Shown: in pieces, positions 1 to 6,365 of the stretch
How positions within the stretch are numbered: position 1 is the first letter of the stretch
How the letters are laid out: each line of letters starts with the position of its first letter
NCBI GenBank assembly: GCA_018713405.1
Contig: DVOR01000150.1
Span: forward strand, 1 to 6,845
Origin: Candidatus Spyradenecus faecavium
Lineage (GTDB): Bacteria > Verrucomicrobiota > Kiritimatiellia > RFP12 > DVOR01
Length of the DNA stretch: 6,845 bases
Reading direction: 5' to 3'
Notes under the pieces: generated by a model
Seen by the model: only the letters and a program-made list of their open reading frames with translations
Databases searched by the model: none
Told to the model about the DNA's origin: nothing
Made by a program: the position numbers and the translations under genes

Positions 1-4
1 GAGG

Positions 5-33
5 TTGACAGGGCAAATTGTATTTGGTACAGT
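5..33 (+). promoter_or_regulatory. Predicted sigma70-type promoter of pflB
   Basis: A perfect -35 hexamer TTGACA (5-10) is followed, after exactly 17 bp, by TACAGT (28-33), which matches four of six positions of the -10 consensus TATAAT. The stretch is much more AT-rich than the rest of the window. Transcription would start near position 40, leaving a leader of about 70 nt before the pflB ATG. The hexamers and spacing are seen directly; that this is the active promoter is inference, and it assumes a housekeeping sigma factor of standard specificity. Confidence 0.55.
14..26. repeat. Inverted repeat in the pflB promoter spacer (possible operator)
   Basis: CAAAT (14-18) and ATTTG (22-26) form a perfect 5 bp inverted repeat around TGT. 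It lies wholly between the proposed -35 and -10 boxes. A second, overlapping inverted repeat, TGTA-N5-TACA (19-31), runs into the -10 box. A protein bound here would compete with RNA polymerase, so a repressor is the natural guess. Neither repeat matches the FNR (TTGAT-N4-ATCAA) or CRP (TGTGA-N6-TCACA) consensus. Arms this short can arise by chance in AT-rich DNA. Confidence 0.25.
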
Positions 34-95
34 TTGGGGCACTTTCGCGGCTGATTGTGGCGACGTTCCGCCAAGGCCGCGAGTGGACTTCAGCG

Positions 96-102
96 AAGGA
101 GG
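96..102 (+). promoter_or_regulatory. Strong ribosome binding site of pflB
   Basis: AAGGAGG is a near-perfect complement to the 16S rRNA 3' end and sits 8 nt before the ATG at 111. It decides the pflB start: the reading frame stays open upstream to an ATG at 18, but that codon would lie inside the promoter and has no Shine-Dalgarno. Confidence 0.85.
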
Positions 103-110
103 AAAGGCAC

Positions 111-2348
111 ATGAGCCAGTACCCCGAATTCAAACCCGGCAAGTGGCAGGACGCGATCGACGTCCGCGACTTCATCCAGAACAACTACACGCCCTATGAG
201 GGGGACGCGTCGTTCCTCGTCGGCCCCACGGCCCGCACCCTCAAGGTGAACGCCGAGTACGAGAAGCTCCACAAGGAGGAGTTCGAGAAGGGCGGCGTGC
301 TGGACGTGGACGTGGACAACGCCTCCAGCCTGCTGAACCACAAGCCCGGCTATCTGGACCGCGAGAACGAGATCATCGTGGGCCTGCAGACGGACGCGCC
401 GCTGAAGCGCTCCGTGAACCCCTTCGGCGGCATGCGCATGGCCGTCCAGGCGGCGGAGGCCTATGGCTACCACATCAGCGAGAAGCTGAAGACGGAGTTC
501 ACCTACCGCACGACGCACAACGACGGCGTCTTCCGCGCCTACACCAAGGACATGCGCGCCCTCCGCTCCGCGCACGTCCTCACCGGCCTGCCCGACGCGT
601 ACGGCCGCGGCCGCATCATCGGCGACTACCGCCGCGTGGCGCTCTACGGCGTCGACCGCCTGATCGAGGAGAAGCAGAAGGACCTCGACGGCATTGGCAC
701 CGCCCCCGACGCCGTGATGGACGACGAGACCATCCGCCTGCGCGAGGACGTCTGGCGCCAGATCGACTACCTCGGCCGCCTGAAGCAGATGGCCGAGATG
801 TACGGCTGCGACATCTCCAAGCCGGCGCAGACCGCCAAGGAGGCCGTCCAGGCCACCTACTTCGCCTACCTCGCGGCCATCAAGGAGCAGAACGGCGCGG
901 CCATGAGCCTGGGCCGCACCGCCACCTTCCTGGACATCTACATCGAGCGCGACATCCAGGCCGGCATCCTCACCGAGGAGACCGCCCAGGAGCTGATCGA
1001 CGACTACGTCCTCCACCTGCGCATGAACCGCCAGCTCCGCACGCCGGAGTACAACGAGCTCTTCGCCGGCGACCCCACCTGGACCACCGAGTCCCTCGGC
1101 GGCATGGGCCTCGACGGCCGCACGCTCGTCACCAAGACCACCTTCCGCGTCCTCCACACGCTGGAGAACCTCGGCCCCGCGCCCGAGCCGAACATGACCG
1201 TCCTCTGGGCCCAAGGCCTGCCCCAGGGCTGGAAGGACTACTGCGCCCACGTCTCCATCGTCACCGACTCCGTCCAGTACGAGAACGACGACCTGATGCG
1301 CGAGCGCTTCGGCGACGACTACGCCATCGCCTGTTGCGTCTCCGCCATGACCATCGGCAAGGACATGCAGTTCTTCGGCGCCCGCGCCAACCTGCCCAAG
1401 GCCCTCCTCATGGCCCTCAACGGCGGCCGCGAGGAAATCAAGGGCAAGCAGGTCGGCCCCAAGACCGACCTCCCCCCCGAAGGCCCGCTGGACTACGAGG
1501 ACACCCTCGCCCGCTTCAAGGCCGTCCTCTCCTGGCTCGCGCACCAGTACGTGAACACCATGAACGTGATTCACTACATGCACGACAAGTACGCCTACGA
1601 GAAGATTCAGATGGCCCTGCACGACACCCACCTGGCCCACCGCTGGATGGCCTTCGGCGCCGCCGGCCTCTCCGTCGCCGCCGACTCCCTCTCCGCCATC
1701 AAGTACGCCAAAGTCACCCCCGTGCGCAACGCGGACGGCCTGACGGTGGACTTCAAGGTCGAGGGCGACTTCCCCAAGTTCGGCAACGACGACGACCGCG
1801 TCGACGCCATCGCCAAGGAGCTCGCCGAGTTCTTCTACGCCGAGCTGCGCAAGACGCCGTGCTACCGCGGCGCCGAGCACACCCTCAGCCTCCTCACCAT
1901 CACCTCCAACGTCATGTACGGCAAGAACACCGGCGCGACGCCCGACGGCCGCAAGGCCGGCGAGCCCTTCGCCCCCGGCGCCAACCCCATGCACGGCCGC
2001 GACGCCTCCGGCGCCGTCTTCTCCCTCAACTCCGTCGCCAAGCTCAACTACGACGCCTGCCGCGACGGCATCTCCAACACCTTCACCATCAACCCCTCAG
2101 CCCTCGGCAAGAGCGAGCCCGAGCAGGTCGCCAACCTCACCCACCTCATGGACGGCTACTTCGTCCAGGGCGCCCACCACCTCAACGTGAACGTCTTCAA
2201 CACCGACCTTCTCCGCGACGCCCAGGCCCACCCCGACAAGTACCCCAACCTGACCATCCGCGTCTCCGGCTACGCCGTCCGCTTCATCACCCTCTCCAAG
2301 AAGCACCAGGACGAGGTCATCGCCCGCACCTGCCACAGCTGCCTGTGA
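111..2348 (+). CDS. pflB: Formate C-acetyltransferase (pyruvate formate-lyase)
   Basis: This glycyl-radical enzyme converts pyruvate and CoA to acetyl-CoA and formate in the cytoplasm during anaerobic fermentation. The product is 745 aa, close to the 760 aa of E. coli PflB, and aligns with it from end to end. Visible landmarks are an N-terminal VRDFIQ-NYTPYEGD block, the VLTGLPDAYGRGRIIGDYRR block (about residues 157-176), the catalytic Cys408-Cys409 pair in ACCVSAM, the ANPMHGRD block, and the C-terminal radical motif RVSGYAVRF with Gly720, 25 residues from the end (26 in E. coli). The start at 111 is fixed by AAGGAGG 8 nt upstream. The gene stands alone: it has its own promoter and a strong terminator, and no activase (pflA) follows it. 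Codon use is strongly biased to C- and G-ending codons, as expected of an abundant enzyme. One oddity is the RTCHSCL tail, which gives a CxxC where E. coli has RTFTQSM. The assignment is secure; close relatives acting on 2-ketobutyrate (TdcE type) cannot be fully excluded. Confidence 0.97.
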   Translation: MSQYPEFKPGKWQDAIDVRDFIQNNYTPYEGDASFLVGPTARTLKVNAEYEKLHKEEFEKGGVLDVDVDNASSLLNHKPGYLDRENEIIVGLQTDAPLKRSVNPFGGMRMAVQAAEAYGYHISEKLKTEFTYRTTHNDGVFRAYTKDMRALRSAHVLTGLPDAYGRGRIIGDYRRVALYGVDRLIEEKQKDLDGIGTAPDAVMDDETIRLREDVWRQIDYLGRLKQMAEMYGCDISKPAQTAKEAVQATYFAYLAAIKEQNGAAMSLGRTATFLDIYIERDIQAGILTEETAQELIDDYVLHLRMNRQLRTPEYNELFAGDPTWTTESLGGMGLDGRTLVTKTTFRVLHTLENLGPAPEPNMTVLWAQGLPQGWKDYCAHVSIVTDSVQYENDDLMRERFGDDYAIACCVSAMTIGKDMQFFGARANLPKALLMALNGGREEIKGKQVGPKTDLPPEGPLDYEDTLARFKAVLSWLAHQYVNTMNVIHYMHDKYAYEKIQMALHDTHLAHRWMAFGAAGLSVAADSLSAIKYAKVTPVRNADGLTVDFKVEGDFPKFGNDDDRVDAIAKELAEFFYAELRKTPCYRGAEHTLSLLTITSNVMYGKNTGATPDGRKAGEPFAPGANPMHGRDASGAVFSLNSVAKLNYDACRDGISNTFTINPSALGKSEPEQVANLTHLMDGYFVQGAHHLNVNVFNTDLLRDAQAHPDKYPNLTIRVSGYAVRFITLSKKHQDEVIARTCHSCL

Positions 2349-2373
2349 GCCGTCGCGCCGCGACACCCGAACG

Positions 2374-2405
2374 CCGGGCCCCGCACCCACGGGGCCCGGT
2401 TTTTT
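2374..2405 (+). terminator. Intrinsic terminator after pflB
   Basis: A perfect 9 bp GC stem, CCGGGCCCC (2374-2382) with GGGGCCCGG (2391-2399), encloses an 8 nt loop and is followed at once by six T residues (2400-2405). It begins 26 nt after the pflB stop codon. This is a textbook Rho-independent terminator and separates pflB from the glycosyltransferase gene. Confidence 0.93.
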
Positions 2406-2449
2406 CGCCTCCGCGGACCCCTCCGCCCATCACCTCCCTCGTGGGCGTG

Positions 2450-2478
2450 TGCGGAAAGGTGGCGGGTTGTGGTATCCT
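2450..2478 (+). promoter_or_regulatory. Possible weak promoter of the glycosyltransferase gene
   Basis: TATCCT (2473-2478) matches four of six -10 positions and is preceded by TG one base upstream (2470-2471), an extended -10 arrangement. The -35 region 17 bp upstream (TGCGGA, 2450-2455) is poor. A promoter is expected here because the pflB terminator ends at 2405 and the next gene starts at 2515. This placement gives a leader of roughly 30 nt and excludes the in-frame ATG at 2479 as a start. Low confidence. Confidence 0.25.
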
Positions 2479-2514
2479 ATGGCCGTCGTACGAACACGAA
2501 TCGCTGAGGGCCTT

Positions 2515-3543
2515 ATGCGCACAGACACGGCTTCCGAGAAACTGCACCTGGTCTACGCCACGGACAGGGGCTATCGCTTCCTGGCGATGGTCTCGGCCAA
2601 GAGCGCCATCTGCAAGGCCAGCCAGCCGGAAAGACTCGTCGTCCATCTGTTGGACTGCGGCCTGACGGACGAGGACTGGGCGACCTTCTCCGACACGTTG
2701 CGCAAGGGCGCGGAGGCGGTGGAGGTGCGTCGCCACCAGGTCTCCACCGAGCAGTTCGGCGGCTTCACCGCATGGAAGGGGAGCTTCGCCGCCTACGCGC
2801 GGCTCTACGTTGCCGAGCTTCTGCCCGAGGAGCGCTGGTGCCTCTACGCGGACTGCGACACCCTTTTTCTGGACGACCCGCTGAAGTTGCTCGCGGAGTG
2901 CGACCCCGCCGTGGCGCTGAAGGGCTATTGGATCTGGTACGACAAGCCCTGCAAGCCGTGGGTGCGCGACCCGGTTGAGTCGTGGCTCGCCGAGCATTGC
3001 CCGGGGATGGACTTCTCGCAGTACCTCAACTCCGGCTTCCTCCTCATGAACCTGGACTGGTGGCGTGAGCATCGGCTGATGGAGCGGTGCCTCGACTTCT
3101 TCCGCCGCTTCCCGAAGGTGCCGTGGCCGGACGAGATGGCGCTGAACGCCGTCTGCCACGGCCATGTGGCGGGATTGCCGGAGGGGTGGGGCGCCTTCCC
3201 GGACTACGCCTTCTCCCTGCCGCGCGCACGGAGCATCCACTACGTGTGCAGCGTCCTCAACGCGCCGAAGTTCAAGCGCTTCTGGGGCTACGACGACGCG
3301 ACGGCCGTCTGGGTCAACTTCGTGCGGTCGGTGCTGGGCGTGCCGGTGCGCCAAGCGTGCGGCGTGCCGGGGTGGAAGTGGGCCTTGGGCCGCGCGTACA
3401 ACCATCTCTTCCGCGCGGCGATCGCCACGTTGCGCGGCCTGCCCGGCCTGCGGCGGTGGCGGCGGCTGGACAACGTGGCGGCGCTCTTCGCGCGGGGCGA
3501 GAACCGCCGGGCGCTCTCGGCGGGCTTTTGGGGGGCGCGCTGA
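2515..3543 (+). CDS. Glycosyltransferase family 8 (GT8) protein
   Basis: This is a predicted cytoplasmic or membrane-associated sugar transferase that moves a sugar from a nucleotide donor to an acceptor such as lipopolysaccharide core or another surface glycan. The 342 aa product has the GT-A pattern of family 8: an N-terminal HLVYATDRGY strand (11-20), a conserved FAAYARLYVAELLP helix (91-104), the metal- and nucleotide-binding DxD as D113-C-D115 in YADCDTLFLDDP, NSGFLLMNL (172-180), PDEMALN (205-211; DQDALN in many relatives) and a C-terminal IHY...K segment (His242, Lys253/255) that usually supplies a metal-binding His. The tail after about 290 is basic and rich in Arg and Trp, and may touch the membrane or acceptor. 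I chose ATG 2515 because GAGGG (2506-2510) precedes it and the conserved domain begins just after it; an in-frame GTG at 2449 and ATG at 2479 are alternatives. Donor and acceptor cannot be read from sequence. No other glycan gene is beside it, and it ends directly against murA. Confidence 0.85.
   Translation: MRTDTASEKLHLVYATDRGYRFLAMVSAKSAICKASQPERLVVHLLDCGLTDEDWATFSDTLRKGAEAVEVRRHQVSTEQFGGFTAWKGSFAAYARLYVAELLPEERWCLYADCDTLFLDDPLKLLAECDPAVALKGYWIWYDKPCKPWVRDPVESWLAEHCPGMDFSQYLNSGFLLMNLDWWREHRLMERCLDFFRRFPKVPWPDEMALNAVCHGHVAGLPEGWGAFPDYAFSLPRARSIHYVCSVLNAPKFKRFWGYDDATAVWVNFVRSVLGVPVRQACGVPGWKWALGRAYNHLFRAAIATLRGLPGLRRWRRLDNVAALFARGENRRALSAGFWGAR
3504..3529 (+). terminator. Weak terminator-like hairpin inside the 3' end of the GT8 gene
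   Basis: CCGCCG (3504-3509) and CGGCGG (3518-3523) form a 6 bp GC stem with an 8 nt loop, followed by GC and four T residues (3526-3529). It lies inside the coding sequence, ending 14 nt before the stop. It is the only terminator-like structure I see near the convergent gene ends, where there is no intergenic space. The T tract is short, and termination here would leave the mRNA without a stop codon, so it may simply be coding sequence. Confidence 0.2.
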
Positions 3544-4845
3544 TCAGGGCTCGCGGACGATGTCCGCGCCGAGGGCCCGCAGGTTGGCGTCGACGGCCTC
3601 GTAGCCGCGGTCGATGGATTCGGCGTTGTGGATGACGGTGCGGCCCTTGGCGCAGAGGGCCGCGATGATCAGGGCCATGCCCGCGCGGATGTCGGGGCTG
3701 GTGACGGTGCCGCCCTGGAGCGCGGTGGGGCCGGTGACGACGGCGCGGTGGGGGTCGCACTGCACGATCTTGGCGCCCATCCCGATGAGGTGGTCGACGA
3801 AGTAGAGGCGGCTCTCGAACATCTTCTCGAAGAAGAGCTCCGTGCCGCGCGTCTGCGTCGCCAGGACGATGAGCGGGCTGAGGAGGTCGGAGGGGATCAT
3901 GGGCCAGGGGCCGTCCTCGATCTTGGGGATGGCCGCGCCCAGGTCGTAGGCCGTGCGCAGACGTTGGCGGGGGGGCAGGCGCAGGACGTCCTCGCCCTCC
4001 CACACCCAGCGCACGCCGAGCTTGCGGAAGGCCGGCCGGAGCACGGCCATGTCGGCTTGCGACACGCCTTGCAGCGTGATGGAGCCGCGCGTGGCGGCCG
4101 CGGCGATGAGGTAGGACGCCGCCTCGATGGCGTCGCCGCCCACGCGGAACGTGCCGCCGGAGAGGCGCGTGACGCCCTCGATGGTCAGGCGGTTGGTGCC
4201 GATGCCCTCGATGCGCGCGCCCATTTGGTTGAGCATATGGCAGAGGTTCTGCACGTGGGGCTCGCAGGCCGTGTTGTAGAGCACGGTGCGTCCCTTGGCG
4301 AGGACGGCGGCCATCACCAGGTTCTCCGTGCCCATGACGGAGGCCTCGTCGAGCATGAAGTCGGCGGCGTGCAGGCCCTTGGGCGCGACCGCGGTGGCCG
4401 AGCCGGTGGCGGCGCGGAGGGTGACCTTGGCGCCGAGCGCGGCCAGGCCGTTGACGTGGGTGTCCAGTCGGCGCCGCCCGATGCTGTCGCCGCCGGGCGC
4501 CCCGCGCAGGCGGATGCGGCCCTTGCGCGCGAGCATCGGCCCGACGAAGAGGAACGACGTGCGGATGCGGGTGCAGATGCCCGCCGGCAGCACGGGGTCG
4601 GCGCGCAGCCGCCGCGGGTCGACGGTGAGGGTGTGTTCCGCGAGGGAGCCGGAGACCTTGGCGCCGAGCGCGGCCAGGCCGTCGGCCATCACGCGGACGT
4701 CGGCGATGTCGGGCAGGTTGGTGAGGGTGACGGGTTCGTCGGCCAGGAGGGTGGCGGCGAGCATGGGCAGGGCGGCGTTCTTGTTCCCCGGCACCACGTG
4801 GTGCCCGGAGAGGGGTTTGCCGCCGCGGATGATGAGCTTGGACAT
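3544..4845 (-). CDS. murA: UDP-N-acetylglucosamine 1-carboxyvinyltransferase, Asp-type
   Basis: MurA transfers enolpyruvate from phosphoenolpyruvate to UDP-GlcNAc, the first committed step of peptidoglycan synthesis in the cytoplasm. The 433 aa product covers the full EPSP-synthase-like double-domain fold (E. coli MurA is 419 aa). Visible landmarks are PGNKNAALP with Lys22, TRIRTS with Arg95, the active-site loop PGGDSIGRRRLD (117-128), the second-domain VGGDAIEAASYL block (236-246), the catalytic-base Asp320 in IPSDLLSP, Arg387 in SPDIRAGMAL and IDRGYE near the C-terminus. Asp120 stands where E. coli has Cys115, the residue alkylated by fosfomycin; an Asp there is known from Mycobacterium and Chlamydia and gives intrinsic resistance. 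The start lies 7 bp after the stop of the UDG-like gene and lacks a clear Shine-Dalgarno, so translational coupling is likely. It is probably the last gene of the minus-strand operon. A role as a second MurA paralogue cannot be excluded from one window. Confidence 0.93.
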   Translation of the reverse strand: MSKLIIRGGKPLSGHHVVPGNKNAALPMLAATLLADEPVTLTNLPDIADVRVMADGLAALGAKVSGSLAEHTLTVDPRRLRADPVLPAGICTRIRTSFLFVGPMLARKGRIRLRGAPGGDSIGRRRLDTHVNGLAALGAKVTLRAATGSATAVAPKGLHAADFMLDEASVMGTENLVMAAVLAKGRTVLYNTACEPHVQNLCHMLNQMGARIEGIGTNRLTIEGVTRLSGGTFRVGGDAIEAASYLIAAAATRGSITLQGVSQADMAVLRPAFRKLGVRWVWEGEDVLRLPPRQRLRTAYDLGAAIPKIEDGPWPMIPSDLLSPLIVLATQTRGTELFFEKMFESRLYFVDHLIGMGAKIVQCDPHRAVVTGPTALQGGTVTSPDIRAGMALIIAALCAKGRTVIHNAESIDRGYEAVDANLRALGADIVREP

Positions 4846-4852
4846 GGCGGGT

Positions 4853-5650
4853 TCAGGGGGTGCGCAGGCGCACCTGCAGGGCCTTGAGCGCGGCCCAGTT
4901 CTCGCGCTTCAGCGGGTCGGCCAATGCTTTGCCGGCGAGGATCAGGCGCATGGGATGGTGAAGGGTGATGGTGGGGATGCGCCCCAGCAGGCTCCACTGC
5001 CCCACCTTGCCGGTGGCGGCCACGCCCGTGGGGTGGACCGCCCGCGCGGCGATGGGGCCGAGCAGGACGATGGCGCGCGGGTTGACGAGGGTGAGCTCGC
5101 GCCGCAGGTGCGCGGAGCACACGCGGAGCGCGGCCGCGCCGGGGCGCCCCGCCGCCGGGCACTTGAGGGCGGGGGTCACGTAGAGCGCGGCGCGGGCCAA
5201 GCCGATCGCCGCGAACATCTTCTCGAAGAGCGCCCCGGCCTCCCCCTCCAGCCGCGAGCCGATGGCGATGGGGTCGTCGCCCGGCGCCTGGGCGCCGTTC
5301 ACGACGGCCACGATGGGGTTGTAGCACGGGCCCTGCCCCCCCAGGCGCGGCGTGTCGGCCGCGTGGTCGCACCCGCGGCAGGCCGCGATTTGGGCGCGCA
5401 GGGCGGCGAGGGTGGCGGCGCGGGCCTCGGGCGTGTCGGCGGGGGCGCCCTGCGGTGCGGGGCGCTCGGCCTGCGCCGGCGCGGGGACGCGCGGCAGGGC
5501 CTGGGCTGGGGTCGGCGCCGTGAAGGCGCGCCACACCTCGGGCTCCACGGGCAGGGTCTTCACGCCGCTTTCGCGCAGGTAGGTGAGCGCGGCGATGGTC
5601 TCGCCCAGCGCCTGCACGAAGGGATGGTTCTCGGCCTCAGAGCCCGGCAT
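4853..5650 (-). CDS. Uracil-DNA glycosylase-like protein (family 4 type, divergent motifs)
   Basis: The 265 aa product resembles family 4 (Fe-S) uracil-DNA glycosylases, which excise uracil from DNA. The N-terminal 40 residues include an FVQALGETIAALTYLRESGV helix, then an Ala/Pro-rich linker (about 43-75), then the UDG-like domain. Cys91 and Cys94 (CRGC) plus Cys164 and Cys178 match the four Fe-S ligands, and Cys109 is extra. ALYVTPALKC (155-164) corresponds to the family's VYITN-VKC segment, AIVLLGPIAAR (193-203) to its central strand and helix, and LHHP (230-233) to the HPA motif. The active site departs from the family: GEAPG reads AQAPG (120-124), so Glu is Gln, and the Asn before VKC is Pro160. 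Uracil excision is therefore doubtful. The start at 5650 overlaps the ccsA end by 14 bp, with only a weak GGGG upstream, which points to coupling. Its place between ccsA and murA does not explain its job. Superfamily membership is fairly sure; activity is not. Confidence 0.75.
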   Translation of the reverse strand: MPGSEAENHPFVQALGETIAALTYLRESGVKTLPVEPEVWRAFTAPTPAQALPRVPAPAQAERPAPQGAPADTPEARAATLAALRAQIAACRGCDHAADTPRLGGQGPCYNPIVAVVNGAQAPGDDPIAIGSRLEGEAGALFEKMFAAIGLARAALYVTPALKCPAAGRPGAAALRVCSAHLRRELTLVNPRAIVLLGPIAARAVHPTGVAATGKVGQWSLLGRIPTITLHHPMRLILAGKALADPLKRENWAALKALQVRLRTP

Positions 5651-6365
5651 AGCTGTGCAGCCCCGGGAAGAGTTTGGACAGGTTGATCCACGTCACCGTC
5701 AGGACGATGGCCAGCAGCCCCAGCCCCAACAGCCCCAGCCGCCACGGGCGCGAGGCCGGCACGTGCCAGAGCGCGGCGTAGACCAGCCACGTGGCCAGCG
5801 ACCACTGCTCCTTGGGGTCCCACTGCCAATAGGCGCCCCACGCCTCGTTGCCCCACACCGAACCCAGCGCGAGCGCCACCGAGATCAGGAAGAACCCCCA
5901 CGCGAAGTTCCGCCGCGCCGCGACCGTGTGCCGCGCGCACTCCAGCGCGAAGGCCCGCGCCATCAACGCGTAGGCCAGCATGTAGCCCAGCACGTGCGGC
6001 ACGAAAAGCGGGCTCTGCAGCGCGGGCATGAGCTGCCCCTCCTCGGCGGAGAAGACGAAGGCCAGCGGGAAGGCGACGACGAACCCGAGCAGGGCGTCCA
6101 GCCGCACCGTCCACACCCGTTCGCGCCACGCCGTCAGCAGGGTCGCCCCCGCCAGGATAGGCGGCAGCCACAGAAAGGCCTCGAAGAGGTTCCGCATCGG
6201 CGGGTGCGCCACGGCGAACCACCGCACCGCGATCGCCGCCAGCCCCACCGGCAACACCGCACCCCACACCCAGCGCCCCACGCGCCGAGGCAACGCCACC
6301 CCCAGCGCGGCCAGCGCGACCTGCGCGTTGAGCAACCATCCCAGGCAATCGGTCTTCAGCGTCAT
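5637..6365 (-). CDS. ccsA: Cytochrome c biogenesis protein CcsA (ResC/CcsA family)
   Basis: CcsA is the membrane heme-handling half of System II cytochrome c maturation. With ResB it moves heme across the cytoplasmic membrane and joins it to CxxCH motifs of apocytochromes. The 242 aa product has about eight hydrophobic segments, HPPMRNLFE (54-62), the tryptophan-rich WWD-type motif in WGNEAWGAYWQWDPKE (171-186), and histidines at the family's heme-ligand places: His124 in PLFVPHVLGY, His201 in the segment after the WWD motif, and His237 in GLHSYA near the end. The chosen ATG at 6365 shares ATGA with the stop of the upstream ResB-like gene and has GGGAG (6374-6378) 8 nt before it. The frame is open further upstream to 6476, but that part overlaps resB and has no membrane-protein character. 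The protein is short compared with fused CcsBA proteins, consistent with a separate ResB partner encoded directly upstream. Confidence 0.92.
   Translation of the reverse strand: MTLKTDCLGWLLNAQVALAALGVALPRRVGRWVWGAVLPVGLAAIAVRWFAVAHPPMRNLFEAFLWLPPILAGATLLTAWRERVWTVRLDALLGFVVAFPLAFVFSAEEGQLMPALQSPLFVPHVLGYMLAYALMARAFALECARHTVAARRNFAWGFFLISVALALGSVWGNEAWGAYWQWDPKEQWSLATWLVYAALWHVPASRPWRLGLLGLGLLAIVLTVTWINLSKLFPGLHSYAGL

Noticed and set aside
18..110. N-terminal extension of PflB from ATG 18
   Set aside because: It would start within the promoter, has no ribosome binding site, and adds 31 residues absent from PflB. The start at 111 has a near-perfect Shine-Dalgarno.
90..1994. A 634-codon open frame on the minus strand across pflB
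   Set aside because: It lies wholly antisense to the well-supported pflB. Its translation is low-complexity, rich in Val, Gly, Ala, Leu and His, as expected when GC-ending codons are read backwards and TTA/CTA/TCA are avoided in the real gene.
2349..2514. Possible small gene or RNA between pflB and the GT8 gene
   Set aside because: The 166 bases hold the pflB terminator and a short region that may contain a weak promoter. I saw no small frame with a ribosome binding site and no other stable structure.
1334..2665. A 443-codon plus-strand frame overlapping pflB and running into the next gene
   Set aside because: It is an Arg/Pro/His-rich frame-shifted reading of pflB, and it crosses the pflB terminator. 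It shows no domain character.
3628..5686. Long plus-strand frames (3628-4887 and 4286-5686) antisense to murA and the UDG-like gene
   Set aside because: Compositionally they are Gly/Ala/Arg-rich shadows of the real minus-strand genes, with no recognizable motif.
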